This document shows, piece after piece, positions 1-12,927 of a stretch of DNA of 64,000 nt. The stretch lies in the NCBI GenBank assembly GCA_949152475.1, contig OX424564.1, forward strand, positions 36,454,165 to 36,518,164, read 5' to 3'. The DNA is from Terebella lapidaria (lineage: Eukaryota > Annelida > Polychaeta > Terebellida > Terebellidae). The translations under genes and the position numbers were made by a program. Numbering within the stretch: position 1 is the stretch's first letter; each line of letters opens with the position of its first letter. Under the pieces are notes generated by a model, which saw nothing but the letters and a program-made list of their open reading frames with translations, was not told the origin of the DNA and ran no database searches.

Positions 1-1885
1 TCAGGACTGTACTCATAGAACGCTTGAAGATAGAGCTTAGAAATTGGCACTTTCAAATTGGAAGTCATATATGGCGACTTGTGTGGTGACCTTGAATTTG
101 ACCTTGGATGACCTTGAAAGGTCAAAACAGCCATTTTGGGGTCAAAAAATGCCCAGATTTGCCTTTGTAGATGAAATGCTTGCAGATAGAGCTCCTGTTT
201 GCATTATGAACATATAGGAAGACATATATGGCACAACTAATGATGACCTTGAACTTGACGTCAGATGACCTTGAGTGCCAAATGTCTGACTTGGAATGTG
301 TAAATTGACCTGAGCGGCCTAAACGATTCCACCCAACATATAGAATATCAAATGCCGCACACATACATGTAATGGTTACATCGAAGTTCATACGGATGAC
401 CTTGATTGGTAAATCCCAAGGTCATATGTTTACACTGCGAACCTTGATTGGTAAATCTCAAGGTCTGTTACCTGCCAATGCTGCCATGGCCAAACCAAAA
501 TTGTCCGGTAACCTATCTTAGCCTTTGGGCTAATTTTTAATTTTCGACGGGTCGGCAAAAAAAAAATTTTTCACCCCTTTTTTTAATTTTTGACTGAAAA
601 TTTTCGGCACTTTTCTCCTTCATAATGGGAGCTGCCAGACCTGTTCTCCTGGAACGCCTGAAGATAGAGCTCAGAAATTGGCACTTTCAAATGGGAAGTC
701 ATATATGGCGACTTGTGTGATGACCTTGAATTTGACCTTGGATGACCTTGAAAGGTCAAAACAGCCATTTTTTGGTCGTAAAATGCCCAAATTTGTACCT
801 TGTCTGTCATTTCTCGAAAACTGTCTGATCAGTTTTGATATTTTTGTTTCAAAACATTCCTTTCATGTACCTCTATGACGTGCATAAGTTTTGTTTAGAT
901 TTTTCGTTGGGTCAGCGAAAAAAAATTTGTTTGTCCCAAATGGAGTTACTATTCGTTTTGATCCATTTCCAGCAACAACAAAAATTTTTTTTGGCCATTG
1001 AAATTTTTTTTGGGGGCTTAGAAAATTTCACCCAATTTTTCCTTCATAATGGGAGTTTTGCGGGGTAAACTCCTAGAACACTTCAAGATAGAGCCTGAGT
1101 ATTGGCAGATTCAAATGGGAAATCATATATTATGGTTTCAGTGGTGACCTTGAATTTGACTTTCAATGACATTGAAAGGTCAAAACGACCTTTTTTGTCG
1201 AAAGAAACGATAAATTTCGTATTTGGTGGCCATTTTCTCAAAATCTATTCAGACAGTTTCCTTCAAAATCATGTATTAGATTCTCCCTATGTACCTTCGT
1301 GATGTGTAGAAGTTTCGTTGACTTTGAAACGACGGTATGCGTGGGGCAGTCATTTTGATATTTTGACAGGCAGGTTAAAAAAAATTTTGGTCCGAAATCG
1401 AATCATTATTCGTTTTGAGCCATTTCCACCGAATTAATATATTTTTTTTTGGCCATTGAAAAATTTTCTGGACTTTTCACCCAGTTTATCCTTCATAATG
1501 GGAGTATTGCGGGATAAACTCCTAGAACACCTCAAGATAGAGCCTAAGTATTGGCATATTCAAATGGGAAATCATATATTGCGGTTTGTATGGTGACCTT
1601 GGATATGACCTTGAATGACTTTGGAAGGTCAAAACGACCTTTTTTTTCAAAGGAAACATTGATTTTTGTCTTTGGCGGCAAATTTTCTCAAAATCTATTC
1701 AGACAATTTCCCTCGAAATACATAAGATTCTCCCTATGTATCTTTGTGATGTGTATATTTTTGTTGACTTTGAATCGACGGTCTGTGAAAATATGTCATA
1801 AATGATCTTCAAAGATGTAACTTGATTTCGTATTATAGTCAATACAGAAAATGTATTTCTAGCAACATTTACGAACATTTTTTAA
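1..1885. repeat. Family X degenerate repeats
   Basis: Four related blocks start near 1, 610, 1040 and 1490. Each carries a 'cttcataatgggag' stretch, then 'agatagagc', then TGACCTTGAATTTGACCTT followed by 'aaggtcaaaac'. Spacing varies from about 430 to 600 bp, so this is a decayed tandem array rather than a satellite. The same module recurs at 14.5 kb and 48.1 kb. Short open frames here are repeat-driven and I do not call genes. Function unknown; probably the body of a non-autonomous transposable element. Confidence 0.75.
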
Positions 1886-1953
1886 GGCCTAAGAAAATTA
1901 ATTTTCTGTTTCTCGTCCTCCTATTTTTCAAAACTGGGTTGGGAGGGACTCTT
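1886..1953. mobile_element. Half-copy: tip of the GGCC-tipped TIR element
   Basis: The sequence from GGCCTAAGAAAATTAATTTT through CTGTTTCTCGTCC matches the terminal inverted repeat of the complete elements at 16384 and 34534. It breaks off after about 68 bp into family X sequence. Only one end is present, so this is a truncated copy. Confidence 0.65.
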
Positions 1954-2279
1954 TAGGTTACTGGACCTATGGTCCGATAACCTATTGGCATGGCGTTGCG
2001 TCCTTCGGCGTCGGCGTCGTCCGTCCACATTTACAGATCAGATCTTTCTGAAATTTTGCACAAAAATACCTAAAAATATTTCAAGAGGGGGTTATTGTTT
2101 TCTTTTTTGATTTTCACATTTTTATCAAAATGGCGGCCATTTTTCGACGAAAAACAGCCAATTTCTGACTTTGGCTTGCTCTCACATACCTCTGTGATGT
2201 GTATATGTTTCGTTGCCCCTGTTGTTTCGTTGGACCCAAATGGGACTTTTCCATGTTAAATTCTCCTATGCTTTATAAT

Positions 2280-3235
2280 GGGACACATTATGCCTATTAT
2301 CTCACTTAGTATTGAGATTAGACACTAGGAATCAATTATGGACATATAGGAAATGATAAATGCTGATTATTGTCATGACCTTGAATTTGACCTTCGACCT
2401 CATTTTCAAGGTCAGTGCACAAAATGGCTAATGTCTTGCTCATTATCGACTTTACAGCCTAGGAATCAATTGTGCACATATAGAAAATGATATAATCCGA
2501 ATATTCTGATGACCTTGAATTTGACCTTTGACCTCATTTTCAAGGTCAAAGAACAAAACAGCTAATATCTCGCTTTTTTCCACTTTACAGCTTGGGACTA
2601 AATTGTGGACGTATAGGAAATGATGTATGCCGAATATTTTGATGACCTTAAATTTGACCTTTGACCTCATTTTCAAGGTCGGGCACAAAATGGCTAATAT
2701 CTCGCTTATTATTGACTTTACAACTTAGGTATCAATTGTGGACATATAGGAAATGACATATGCTGAATATTCCGAATATTCTGATGACCTTGAATTTGAC
2801 CTTTGACCTGATTTTCGAGGTCGAGTGCAAAATGGCTAATACCTCACTCATTATCGACTTCACAGCTTAGGAATCAATTGTTGACATATAGGAAATGATA
2901 TTGTGATGACCCTGGTTTGACCTTTGACCTCATTTCCAAGGTCAAAGAAGGAAATGACTAATATCTCGCACTTAACAACTTGAGGATCAATTGTGGACTG
3001 ATAGGAATTCATATGTGCTGAATATTGTCGTGACCTTGAATTTGACCTTTGACTTCATTTTCAAGGTCTCACAGGACAACTTAGCTAATATCTTGTTTGT
3101 CATCAAATTTACAACTTAGGATTCTGTTGTAGACACCTTTAATTTGACTTTTGATTTCATTTTCATTATGTCACAGGACATAACAGGACAGAATGACTAA
3201 TATCTGTATACATATAGAAAATCATATATGCTGAA
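2280..3235. repeat. ~130-bp minisatellite inside family X
   Basis: Successive units contain 'acatataggaaatgat', then TGACCTTGAATTTGACC, TTTGACCTCATTTTCAAGGT and 'atggctaatatctcgc'. The 'acatatagg' anchor recurs near 2338, 2472, 2596, 2739, 2882 and 2994, giving a period of about 110-145 bp. The same unit builds the arrays at 14.8-15.7, 16.2-16.4 and 17.2-18.7 kb. Each unit carries several AGGTCA half-sites on both strands. Confidence 0.85.
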
Positions 3236-3239
3236 TTGA

Positions 3240-3950
3240 AAATTGAATTGAAAATAATTTTTATTCATTTCCATTCATCAAAAAATAATAATGATTGAAA
3301 TAATACATGAAAAATGATAGAACAGACACATAATGGCATTGGAACCGAAAGAGACCAGGCAAAGCCAAGGGGCTGAATTACTCCTGGCCTCATATCATAT
3401 AAAATAGTAAATTATAACCAAAGGACAACCAAACAAACATGATTAAATCGGTAACTTATTGAGAACATGTAATAACTATATAATCAAATTTAATAGCAGC
3501 AGTATAGAATATTTATCAATTGGTTATTAATGCATACATATCATTTATATATTTACACATGACTGAGATGTTGGATATGTGGGGGCCGGGAGGGATGTGG
3601 ACCTGTACATGCTCACCAAAAGAATGTAGACATTATACAATATCTAAAATTGATCATATTTACTGGGGCTGGTTTAGTGACTGACTATATCATCACGTTT
3701 CTAACACGCTTAGCGATTTTGCGTCATAAAGGTTCCACGAGCCAGGCAATATCATAACGTAGAAATAAGAAAACACTACCAGAAGCTGAGAACTTCTTGG
3801 TTTTAAAAAATCGTGGTTATAATTTTGATATTGAAATACCAGCAATTGAAACAAATTTCCGGTTGAGTAGCACCAGACTAGGACTAAAGGTGAGTCCAAT
3901 AAATAATTACCTATATTTCATTAGATTTAGATGCTAGGAGCGCAATCTCT
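3240..3950. other. Unidentified insertion inside the minisatellite
   Basis: The minisatellite stops at about 3235 and resumes at about 3975. The sequence between begins with 'ttgaattgaaaataattttt' and is AT-rich, with no convincing reading frame. The T-rich left edge could be the A-tail of a minus-strand retroposon. I cannot identify it. Confidence 0.35.
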
Positions 3951-4091
3951 ACAAACGGGATTGATACAATTGATACAATCACTGAATACTCTCGTGACTT
4001 TGAATTTGACCGTGGCCTTATTTTCAAGGCCACGGGACAAAATAGGTATTATATATTGTCCGGTAACCTATCTTAGCCCTTGGGCTAATTT

Positions 4092-4847
4092 TTTTATTTT
4101 TCATTTTTTATTTTGCAAAAAAATACCGTCCTCAGCTCAGAAAATTGGGTAGGGAGGCACTTTTTATTTTTGGTGGGACAACATTTCACACAAAATGTCT
4201 TTGATTTATTTGATTTATTTATTGATTAAAAAAACATTTGTGCACAGACGCATTCATGCCCAAATAAATCAAGCCTTTTGAATGGAAATCGTGTAACACA
4301 TGACTTTAATGATTTCATTTCTAGAGGCTTGATTTATTTGGGCTTGAACCCTCTTGGTCGGGTACATTGCCACCACTGGTGTGCCATCATTATAGCAGTC
4401 AGCACAGACAGGATGATTCTGTGTACTAGTAGTATTATTATCAAAAACCGTCAGTTGATAATATATTTCAATGATGAGTAATTGTTGAGAACCGTTATAT
4501 CAGTTAATATGTCCTTTGAAGTATAACATGAGGAATATAGTGAATCAATTCTTAATCACAATTGTATATGTATCATTACATACACGTAACCACATAAAAT
4601 TAACTGTTTTTGAAAACTGGTAGCGTCTTTGTCTCATTTGGTGGAGAGTGAAAACAAGGAGGTAAGTTAAATATATGCCTGAGTTGCGTGCTGTGATTCG
4701 GTTTCTCGATCATTCACTATCCTCAAAATAGATGCGGGAACACTTTTCTTTTTTATTTGAGAATCGCAAATAAAAAAAAATCCGGGAGGCTGCTTTTGAA
4801 CACAGGCGGGCGGGGACGAGAAACAGAAAATTAATTTTTTGGGGGCC
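4092..4847 (-). mobile_element. GGCC-tipped TIR element, copy A (one end lost)
   Basis: Reverse-orientation relative of the complete copies at 16384 and 34534. It shares the 'aaattgggtagggaggc' block, the paired 'aaataaatcaagcc' / 'ggcttgatttatttggg' inner repeats, the 'ccgtcagttgata' segment, and the right tip ending in GACGAGAAACAGAAAATTAA and GGCC. The 3 bp after the tip are TTA. The opposite terminal repeat is missing, so the left end is truncated near the family X 3' end. No transposase frame. Confidence 0.7.
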
Positions 4848-5186
4848 TTACAATAGATCTTAACATCAGTGTAACAATTTATATGTTGAAAAATCAGTAT
4901 TCTGTGCTCATGATTGCCGGTAAGCTACAGCACCCTTGGTGCTATGTTTTCATTTCCGTCTATATTTCGGAAACGGTGCGTTGTAGAGCGGAAAAGATGT
5001 TACCTATGAATTTCAGTCGAAATGCCCCAAAGCATCTTCAGGACTTGACGTCTAGTTATTTTTTATTAGGTTTCCGGACCTTTGGTCCGATAACCTATTG
5101 GCATGGCATCTGTCCGTCGTCCGTGGGTCGTCGGTCTAGCCATCTGTCGTCCGTCCGTCGGTAAACAATTTTATCTTTAAAGTTTA
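4848..5186. repeat. Family X fragment bordering the LINE
   Basis: Contains the hairpin AGCACC-CTT-GGTGCT at about 4930 and a second start-type hairpin near 5079 (GGTTTCCGGACC / GGTCCGATAACC). It runs into AAAGTTTA at 5179-5186, which is repeated at 14305-14312 on the far side of the LINE. It is therefore the left half of an X copy split by the LINE. Confidence 0.6.
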
Positions 5187-5340
5187 TGTTTATTTTTTTT
5201 TTTTGATGTTTATTTGTTTATGAAGCACAATATCTATACATTTACATGATATTCTATAGTGCTGTACAAAATACATGTAGGACTATGACTAGAATGTTAG
5301 GAATGACTAAAATAACAAAAAGAAATGAAGTTATAGACAA

Positions 5341-6900
5341 TTATGAATAAGCAAGGTTGAAATAATGTGTTTTAAGAGTTTTTTTTAAAACATTAACGTC
5401 TGTTGTTGACCGAAGATCTGGTGGGAGGTCGTTCCAGATCTTGGGTGCAGCTGCTTGGAATGCTCGGTCGCCGAGTGTCGTGTGCCGAGTTCTGGGGGAC
5501 TGCAAGGTGATGACATCATTTGAGCGGAGACTATAGTCACTGCGCTTTACGATGAGCATATCCGAGATGTATCCGGGACCATGACCTTGAAGAGCTTGGA
5601 ATGTGATGACAGCTATCTTGAACCGTATGCGATAATGTACGGGCAGCCAATGCAGACGTTTCAACGTCGGAGTGATTCTATCATATTTCCGAAGCCTGCA
5701 CAGAACTCTCGCTGCCGTTTTTTGTACCATCTGCATTTTACGAATGAGGTACTTTGGAAGTCCGAACAGCAGTGAATTGCAATAGTCAATATGAGAGTGA
5801 ACTAATGCGTGTATGAGAGTCTCTGCACTGCGGTCATCGAGATATTTTCTGATTTTTGCAATTTTGTAAAGCTGGGAGTAGGCAGCTTTGCATTTGAATT
5901 TTATGTGTTGTTCCATGGTCATGTTCTTGTCAAAGAATGCACCCAGATTCCGAACACAATCAACGGGTTTTATAGTCGCTTCACCAATCGAGATTGCCAT
6001 GTCTGGACACTTTGCAAGGGTATGCGCTGTACCAAACACAATAAATTCTGTTTTTGCATCGTTCATCTTGAGATGCATTGATTTCATCCACGCGCGAATG
6101 TCAGAGACACAGTCCTGCATTGAAGTGAGTTCTGCTTGAAGGCAAGATGGATCAAAGGAGGAGTAGACCTGGTGATCGTCTGCATATCCGTGGACGACTT
6201 TTTCGTGATCAGTCACAAGATTGCAGATGGGACTTGCGTACTCCAGGAACTTGACAGGGCCAAGACACGACCCTTGGGGCACACCCTGGTGGAGGTCGTA
6301 TGGATCAGACAAAGTACCGCTCACCACAACCTGTTGCGATCTTCCATGAAGGTATGATGTAAACCAGTCTAAAGCTCTATCCACTACACCGAATGATTTA
6401 GTCATAATTTCCGACAAAATACTGTGATCGACAGTATCAAACGCAGCTGATAGGTCGATCAAGATCAGCTGAGTGAGCTTTTTTTGATCCATGGCTATAA
6501 GGATGTCCGATTGAACTTTAAGTAGAGCTAATTCAGTGGAGTGGCCTTTCCTATACGCCGATTGGTGGGCAGGGAGGAGATCATTTTCGTTGGGTCACAA
6601 CAGCACGCTCCACGAGTTTCGACACGAATTTGAGGTTGGATACCGGACGATAGTTTTCGAGGGCTAGATCCAGTCCTGCCTTTTTTAGAAGGGGAATCAC
6701 AACAGCACTTTTCCAGGATAATGGAAATGAGGAACCAGTGAGTGAACAGTTAATGATGTGCCGTAGGATGGGAACGAATTCATCAATATATTCCGCGATG
6801 AGTTTAGTGGGCAATGGGTCGAGTTCACATGATGTTGTTTTTGATTGGGATACCAACTTGCAGACATCGTCATCTGACAGTGGTGTGAACACGTCGAGTG
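5341..6900 (-). pseudogene. LINE reverse transcriptase and C-terminal region
   Basis: This half encodes the RT of the split LINE. Reading from 6900 downward: the N-terminal RT block with 'SCELDPLPTKLI' and 'ALENYRPVSNLKFVSKLVERA', a change of frame near 6590, then 'AHQSAYRKGHSTELALL', motif A 'LIDLSAAFDTVDH', motif B 'GVPQGSCLGP', the catalytic YADD of motif C, and the C-terminal 'RLHWLPVHYRIRFK' block. It stops just before 5340. The main open stretch is about 383 codons and has no internal stop after its ATG at 6492. The frame change makes the product broken, although the catalytic aspartates remain. A L2/CR1-like clade is likely. Confidence 0.9.
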
Positions 6901-6970
6901 TGTTAGTCTAGTGGCCAGATAGGGTCCACGTGCACCCCCTGGAGTTGTTTATGAAACCTGTATTTTTATA

Positions 6971-7590
6971 TTCCATAATATGTCTTGTAAACAAAAACAG
7001 ATGTTAACATAGTCAAATCGTGGCCCGCGGGGTTCGTTTGGCGGCCATCTTGGATTACGTCATCATATATCGCGGAAATCTCACTTTTTGGATGACTTTT
7101 TAAACAATCATCTTACAGAGACATGTGACCCCACTTTTCCATGTGAAATGACAATGGTAAGTCCAATGAAACAGTTATTTCGGTGTTACAAAGCAATTTA
7201 ATCTCTCAAATGGAATAAAAACAATTTTTATTGGGTCACAGCGAACAATTTTCAAGTTGGAACCCATAGCACATGTTAGCATTTAAAAGTATCAATTTTC
7301 ATGCACAAGTATAAAGAACCATGTGTCATAAATCTGACTCCTTAATATGTCTTTCAAACAAAACAAAAGATGTTAACAAGATCAACTAGTGGCCCTGGGG
7401 TTCGTTTGGCGGCCATCTTGGATTACGTCAACAAATATCGCGAAGATCAAATTTTGGGTAACTTTTGAACCAATCACCCTACAGAGACATGTGACACCAC
7501 TTTTCCATGTGAATTGAGCATGGTAAGTTCAATGAAACAGCTATGTTGGCGATACAAAGCAATTTGATGTCTCAAATCCATTAAAAGTTG
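6971..7590. repeat. Tandem pair, 369-bp period
   Basis: Two diverged copies, about 6971-7225 and 7341-7590. Both contain 'gttcgtttggcggccatctt' followed by GGATTACGTCA, then 'acagagacatgtgac' and 'cacttttccatgtgaa'. The offset between the two TTCGTTTGG motifs is 369 bp. The pair sits inside the 6.1-kb insertion, near its left end, and could be a subterminal or promoter repeat. Each copy has a YY1-like CCATCTTGG core. Confidence 0.8.
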
Positions 7591-8685
7591 GAAAAAAATA
7601 ATGAGAAATTATCAAATATTGAACACAGGCTGCATAATATATATAATTTTACAATATATTTGTTGTCTGTTTCATCTAGAACTAAATGTTTATCGGCTCA
7701 GATATATATACACAGTAGTGGGTGGTCAAAGATACCCCATGTTGAGGTAGCCAACCCATACCAGACAGTGAAGTCACCCTACAGGTGTGATTGTAGATGC
7801 ATTTGCATTAATGTCTGTCATAATAACGTCATTATGAATGAAAACAGTCCGTCGCTACGGGAATACGTCAAACATGAAGTCTCAACCTAGGGTGTACTGA
7901 AATCACATCCTTGCCTCACTCATTTGTATGGAACATCTTTGGACAAGTACCCGATGTACCGGATCTAAACAAGATTGATACGCGACAAAATATTGCTGAC
8001 AAAGATATGATAATTGTGAGTACCGGTATATTTATCTTTGTTTGACAGTTTTGTAGATATAATGACTCAAATGTTTTTGACCGGGTACAGTGTATACAGT
8101 GTATCTGGTATTTGCTATGTTCTTGTTTCTTGCAGAGTGCTGCGAATAATGTGTTGGCGTTCCCCAATTTTTGAATGCCCTTGAATGCCGAAAATGAAAT
8201 AAATGGCAACCTGAGGTAATCTTCTCTGCTTGTTGTTGGTGTGGATATTTAGGCTGAAAGAATTGGGTGTAAAGCACGGCAATCCCAGCCAATATTAATT
8301 TATATGAAAAATAAAGTCTCGCCATTCATGTAGCATTCCCATTTAACACCAGCATGTACTTGTATTCATGAACTTTTGTTGTTTCGAAGTATTTGTGCTT
8401 CTGATTTAAGCTCCTACATTCGACATGTATCTAAGCTAGCAGTGGTACTCACACAACTTTTTAAGTGTAACATGTGTACATATTTTCGTGAATATATTTC
8501 ACATGCTCAGGGGCTACAGTACTCTGACTGCATTTACTGTAAACATTTTTGAATCTTGACATTTATACTTCGTTTCAGGTGTACCTGATACTGGTGTATG
8601 TCTAAGGTGACAATGTCATCAAATTCTTAGCGAGCCGTCCATGTATATTAGTGCATTCCATGTACATAACTAGTGGTGGAGTTTG
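7591..8685 (+). other. Leader region of the inserted gene; no gene seen
   Basis: AT-rich sequence between the 369-bp pair and the first coding exon of the plus-strand remnant. It contains short frames with no recognisable protein. A promoter or non-coding first exon could lie here, but I see no clear TATA box or splice pair to support one. Confidence 0.3.
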
Positions 8686-11600
8686 ATGAAAGCAACCATG
8701 CTCAAGCCAAAGAAAAGGAGAAAAACTGATAGTCCAAGATCGAAGTCTCAAGACTTGCCTTCTCAAACATGTGTTTTACATGTGGCTGGTATTGAATATG
8801 GTCATTTTACGTCGTTTAAGAGTATCCGAGGGAATCCAACTGAAAAACTAGCACAGTTACACGCGGTTCGTGACCAACGACTTGCTGAGCCACCTAGTTC
8901 CGTACATCGAATGGATGTAATATGCGGTCTTATCCCAGAGTCTCTTGATGATGTTGATCTGGATTCCTATGGCTATCATCGACAATGTTACCAACGTTTT
9001 CATGCCAATATGAATCGATTATCTCATATCAAATCAACGGACGCTTCATGCTCAAGGAGACACCATTCTCCCCGTAAACATCCATCCACTGGTGATACCT
9101 CGTTTTCATCACGGCTGTTTCCACCCGAGTGCATATTCTGTGAGAAACTGGAGCGAAAGGTGTATCGTGCAACTGAGCGGCCTGTGAAGTTTGCATCGTG
9201 GAAACACAAAGACTCTGCTTGGCAACAGATTGCGTCACAAGCCCTTGAATTAGGACAGATGCATCTCTATCGTAAAGTACAAGGTGTGGACCTTCATGCT
9301 GCTCAGGCACAATGTCATCCCTACTGTCGTGATAACTTCCGTCGCGAGTACCAAAATCACATCAGGACCGAGAAGCGAGAGGAAGATCGAAATTCGAATA
9401 CAGAACAACAACGCAAGGGTGCTGCATACGAGGATGCATTCAATTCAGTGATACAGCATCTCAACACACACGTGGTCGAACGAAAGGAGGTTATGCAGCT
9501 GACAACTCTGAGGTTAATTTTCACCTGTAAGCTGCAGGAAAATGGCTACCCAAATTCGGAGTATCGAAGTGAAAAGTTACTACACCGCTTGCAGAATAAT
9601 GCTATCAATGAGCATATAAAATTCACTAAAGTCAACGCTGGCGACAATAGTTGTGTTTCTTTCTACCTGATTTACAACAAAGCCATGACCATCGAAAATG
9701 CCGTGGCATGTGCTTATAGGCTCGGATCTACAGATAAGTGCGCAGATGTGGCTCTTCTCCTCCGGGGATTAATACTGAAAGCATACAAAGAATCAAAACC
9801 TTTGCCCTGGCCTCCTGTAGCTAATGATTTGGAGCTGACATCAGAGAAGCTGCTACCTGGTGAGTTGGTGAAATTCCTCAATCTGGTGTTTTCAGGCCGA
9901 CCTGAGGTTGAGACGTGTGAGAAGACTCAGCGACTCATTCTGTCGATTGGCCAAGACCTTTGTCGTGCAGTTACAGGTGGAGAGTGGAAACTCCCAAAGC
10001 ATATATTGCTCTGCAACACCGTCAGGCATATGTACCGAAGCAAGCAGCTCACCATGATCTTGAACAAATTGGGACATTGTGAATCCTATGACTTCAGTCT
10101 GGAACTTGAAACAGCATTGGCAAAAGCCATAGATGAGGCTTCAACGTATTTGACACCTCAGATAGCTACAGGAGATGGCAACGTGCTCTTCCACTGTGAA
10201 TGGGATAACTTAAACAAAATTCTCACCAACGTACAAGGACCAAACATCGTGAATAGTGCTGGTGGCATTATGATCCAAGAGACCGAACTAGACGTTGAGA
10301 ACACATGAGAGAGCTGTGTCTCATTACGGCAGATCCAAAGAAAGAAGTCTTCGAATCAAAACCCCAGAAACCATACCCGACCTTCACATCTACAAAAAAG
10401 TTGGTCCCAAATTCAAACATGGAACATCATTCACACCACCAAGAGAGAATGAGGAAGTGTATAATGCCTCTATGCAGGAGTACTATGCCTGGCTCATATG
10501 TAGAATGGTGGGAAGTGGTGGGAAACAACCGGTGCCTGGTCTGGGCGGATTCATATCTTGTACTGGAATCACACCCGTGAGAAAGTCAACCATCGACTAT
10601 TTCACACCAATTAATCAGCCTATCACAGAGTACTCTACAGTGGCAGAGCTTCTGAGACGCTCAGAAATAGCTACAGCTGAAGTTGCTGGAGAAACTGGAC
10701 AGCAGTATGTGATCAACACATTTGATCTTGGAGTTTGTATGAAAGCTCTCCCGCTTTTATGGAGTGATCCTGACAAATACATGAAACACATTGTGCTCGT
10801 CGGTCAGTTCCACACAGTCATGAACTACATGGGGAGACTCACAGGCCATAAATGTCGAGGCTCTGGGTATTCAGAGATACTTTTGGAGGCGCAGCTCGTC
10901 ACCAGCGGCTGTTTGAAAAGTATTCTCAGTGGCAAGGCCTATGCTAAGGCACTTTTCTGTCTCAAAACTGTCTGTGAGGCAATGGAGCGGTTGATGCTGG
11001 AGCAGTTCATGAGAGAACAGAGCATCAAGAACACCAATCCAGTAGCCATACTCCAGTTGGTAAATTCATGCAATCGAGAAAATTTGGACCTGGCCCTAAA
11101 TGACCCATCAACTGTGGACCTGATTAAGAAGTACCGTGACTATGAAGACAAAGTTCGTGAAGGTCATCTTGGGAAGACAGCCAAGTTCTGAATATCCTTT
11201 GTCGAGCACTGTCACCTTATCTTCATGCTTCAGTATGCAGTGAAGACCAACAACTTCAGACCACAAGTGTAACGGGGAGATGGCTAGCCTGTTCTTCGCT
11301 TACGATGGCCAGAACTATTCGAGGTACATGAAACTGTGGTCAGTTCCAGATATTATCTCTAATAACTGTTCATACATATTTATTATAATACTGAAGTCGG
11401 ATATACTCACATATTGTATGATGCTGATTAATCTGCAGGTACTTAGTATGGTTTGAGGTGTTCTTGACAAACCTTGAGCAAACTCATCCTGGGGCAACAG
11501 ATCTTCTCAAGAAAGGCTCCATCGCAGTTGCACGCTCTCTGATACCTGGTTCACTCAGTGCTGTTGATAAAACGATGGAGGAGACTTTCATGAGATTCGC

Positions 11601-12927
11601 CAAGTCTGCTGGTAACTAGTGTTTTTCTCCACTTCCTTTTATTTATCAGTTAAAAAACAATGTCATAATATGTATTTATTGATAGTGTTATCTATGTGTG
11701 CTAGTTTTCATATTCTGACATGCTACAGGAGGCTTGTCAGGACTCTTCAACATGTTTGGAGCATATCAACGCTGGTGTCGTACCACTTCTGCTCGGGCCC
11801 AGTTCTACGAGAAGACTCTAGAGATGTGCGACATGATTGACGATCCTGAGTGCCCAAAGGCTGGGAAGCACCGTGAGCTTGAAGCAGCTGAGATAAAGAA
11901 GAGTGAAGCGGCAGTTCAGCGAACTATCACTGCTATCCGAAGTTTCACTGATCCATTTTCAGTCGTCGACAAAGACCGCCTCTACTCTCTAGCATCTGGA
12001 GCTCCTACCTCATCAAAGTTGAATTAGACGTTCTTCGTGCTGAAGCAGTTGGAAAGGAACTCAAGAACAAGTTCATAACAGAGAGGTTTCGAAATGGGTC
12101 AGATGACAGTTTCTTTGAACCAGTCAAGCGATTTAAGCTTCAGACGATGGAAGCCACCAACAAGACAGTCATTCTCACATCGACAAAGGGAAAGGTGAAT
12201 TAGATGTGAACGTAATTCATAAAGTACATATGAATATATATAGGAATAAACATATGAGGCAATTGTGAAAATGACACATTACATACTCAATGTGTGTATC
12301 CCATTCACAATACAGCTCGTCCAGTACCAAGAGCAGAGCAACCTGGCCTTCACGCTGCTGATTAAATCTCAGCTTCTGGACGATACTCTCGACCTCAATG
12401 AACTCATGCGCTACTCTCTCACACCAGTGCCTCACAGTCTAGGAACATCTGATGGCTACTTCGCTAAGACGAACAAGGCGTCCATGCTTCACTTCATCAT
12501 GGAAGACACCATCCAAAATGTATCCTATCCTGAAAATGCTTTCCACATCCAGGATGGAATGGCTCTCTTCTATACCCTCACCAACCTCCCTCCAACATTT
12601 GGGGAGATTTGTCTCCAGATTCTAGACAACATGATCACAAAGAAGAACTTCATATACTCGACTGATTGCTACGAAATGGAATCCATCAAGGCACAGGAGA
12701 GGATGAGGCGAGGTTGTTCTGAAAAATTCATTGTAGATGGGCCAGCCACCAGGAAGCCTGCTGACTTCAAGCTGTTTCTAGCTAATGAGCAGAATAAGCT
12801 TCAGCTCTGTCAGCTTCTGCTCCGAGTGTGGAGCAGCAAAGAAGGAGCACTCAGATTGGTAAAGTGTGGTACTGCAGTCATTGTGGTGGAGGGCAGAGCT
12901 TACCAGCTTGTCGAGCGAAATAACGAG
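8686..12927 (+). pseudogene. Unnamed invertebrate multi-exon protein family, broken
   Basis: I recognise the protein from memory as a multi-copy, unnamed family common in cnidarians and molluscs. The first ATG is 8686, with a basic PKKRRK stretch (nuclear-signal-like) soon after. Two Cys/His modules follow, YGYHRQCYQRF near 8970 and CIFCEK...CHPYCRDNFRREY near 9130-9330, and look zinc-binding. Next come 'GHCESYDFSLELETAL' (10070), FDLGVCMKALPLLW (10720), GQFHTVMNYMGR (10803) and, in the last exon, LTPVPHSLGTSDGYFAKTNK and 'GPATRKPADFKLFLANE'. Three introns fit GT-AG and keep phase: 11324-11438, 11612-11728 and 12195-12315. The last exon stops at a GT donor (12927|GTAAAC) and no further exon follows before the element ends. 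Three frame changes and one in-frame stop break it. A DDE/RNase H-like core is only an inference from the spaced D, FH and E residues. Confidence 0.7.

Larger units (their letters stand above)
1956..4090 (+). repeat. Family X copy with a hairpin at its start
   Basis: It opens with an imperfect hairpin: arm GGTTACTGGACC, loop TAT, arm GGTCCGATAACC, followed by 'ctattggcatggc' and a run rich in cgtccg. It closes near 4044 with TGTCCGGTAACCTATC and 'ttagcccttgggctaa'. The same start is at about 5090 and the same end at about 505, 4045 and, decayed, 15684, so these look like the ends of one element. It holds no coding potential I recognise. The element class cannot be set from the sequence alone. 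Confidence 0.55.

Noticed and set aside
1102-1805. Repeated short frames starting M(A)xSNGKSYI in family X
   Set aside because: They follow the X repeat module in every copy and shift frame between copies, so they reflect DNA repetition, not a conserved peptide.
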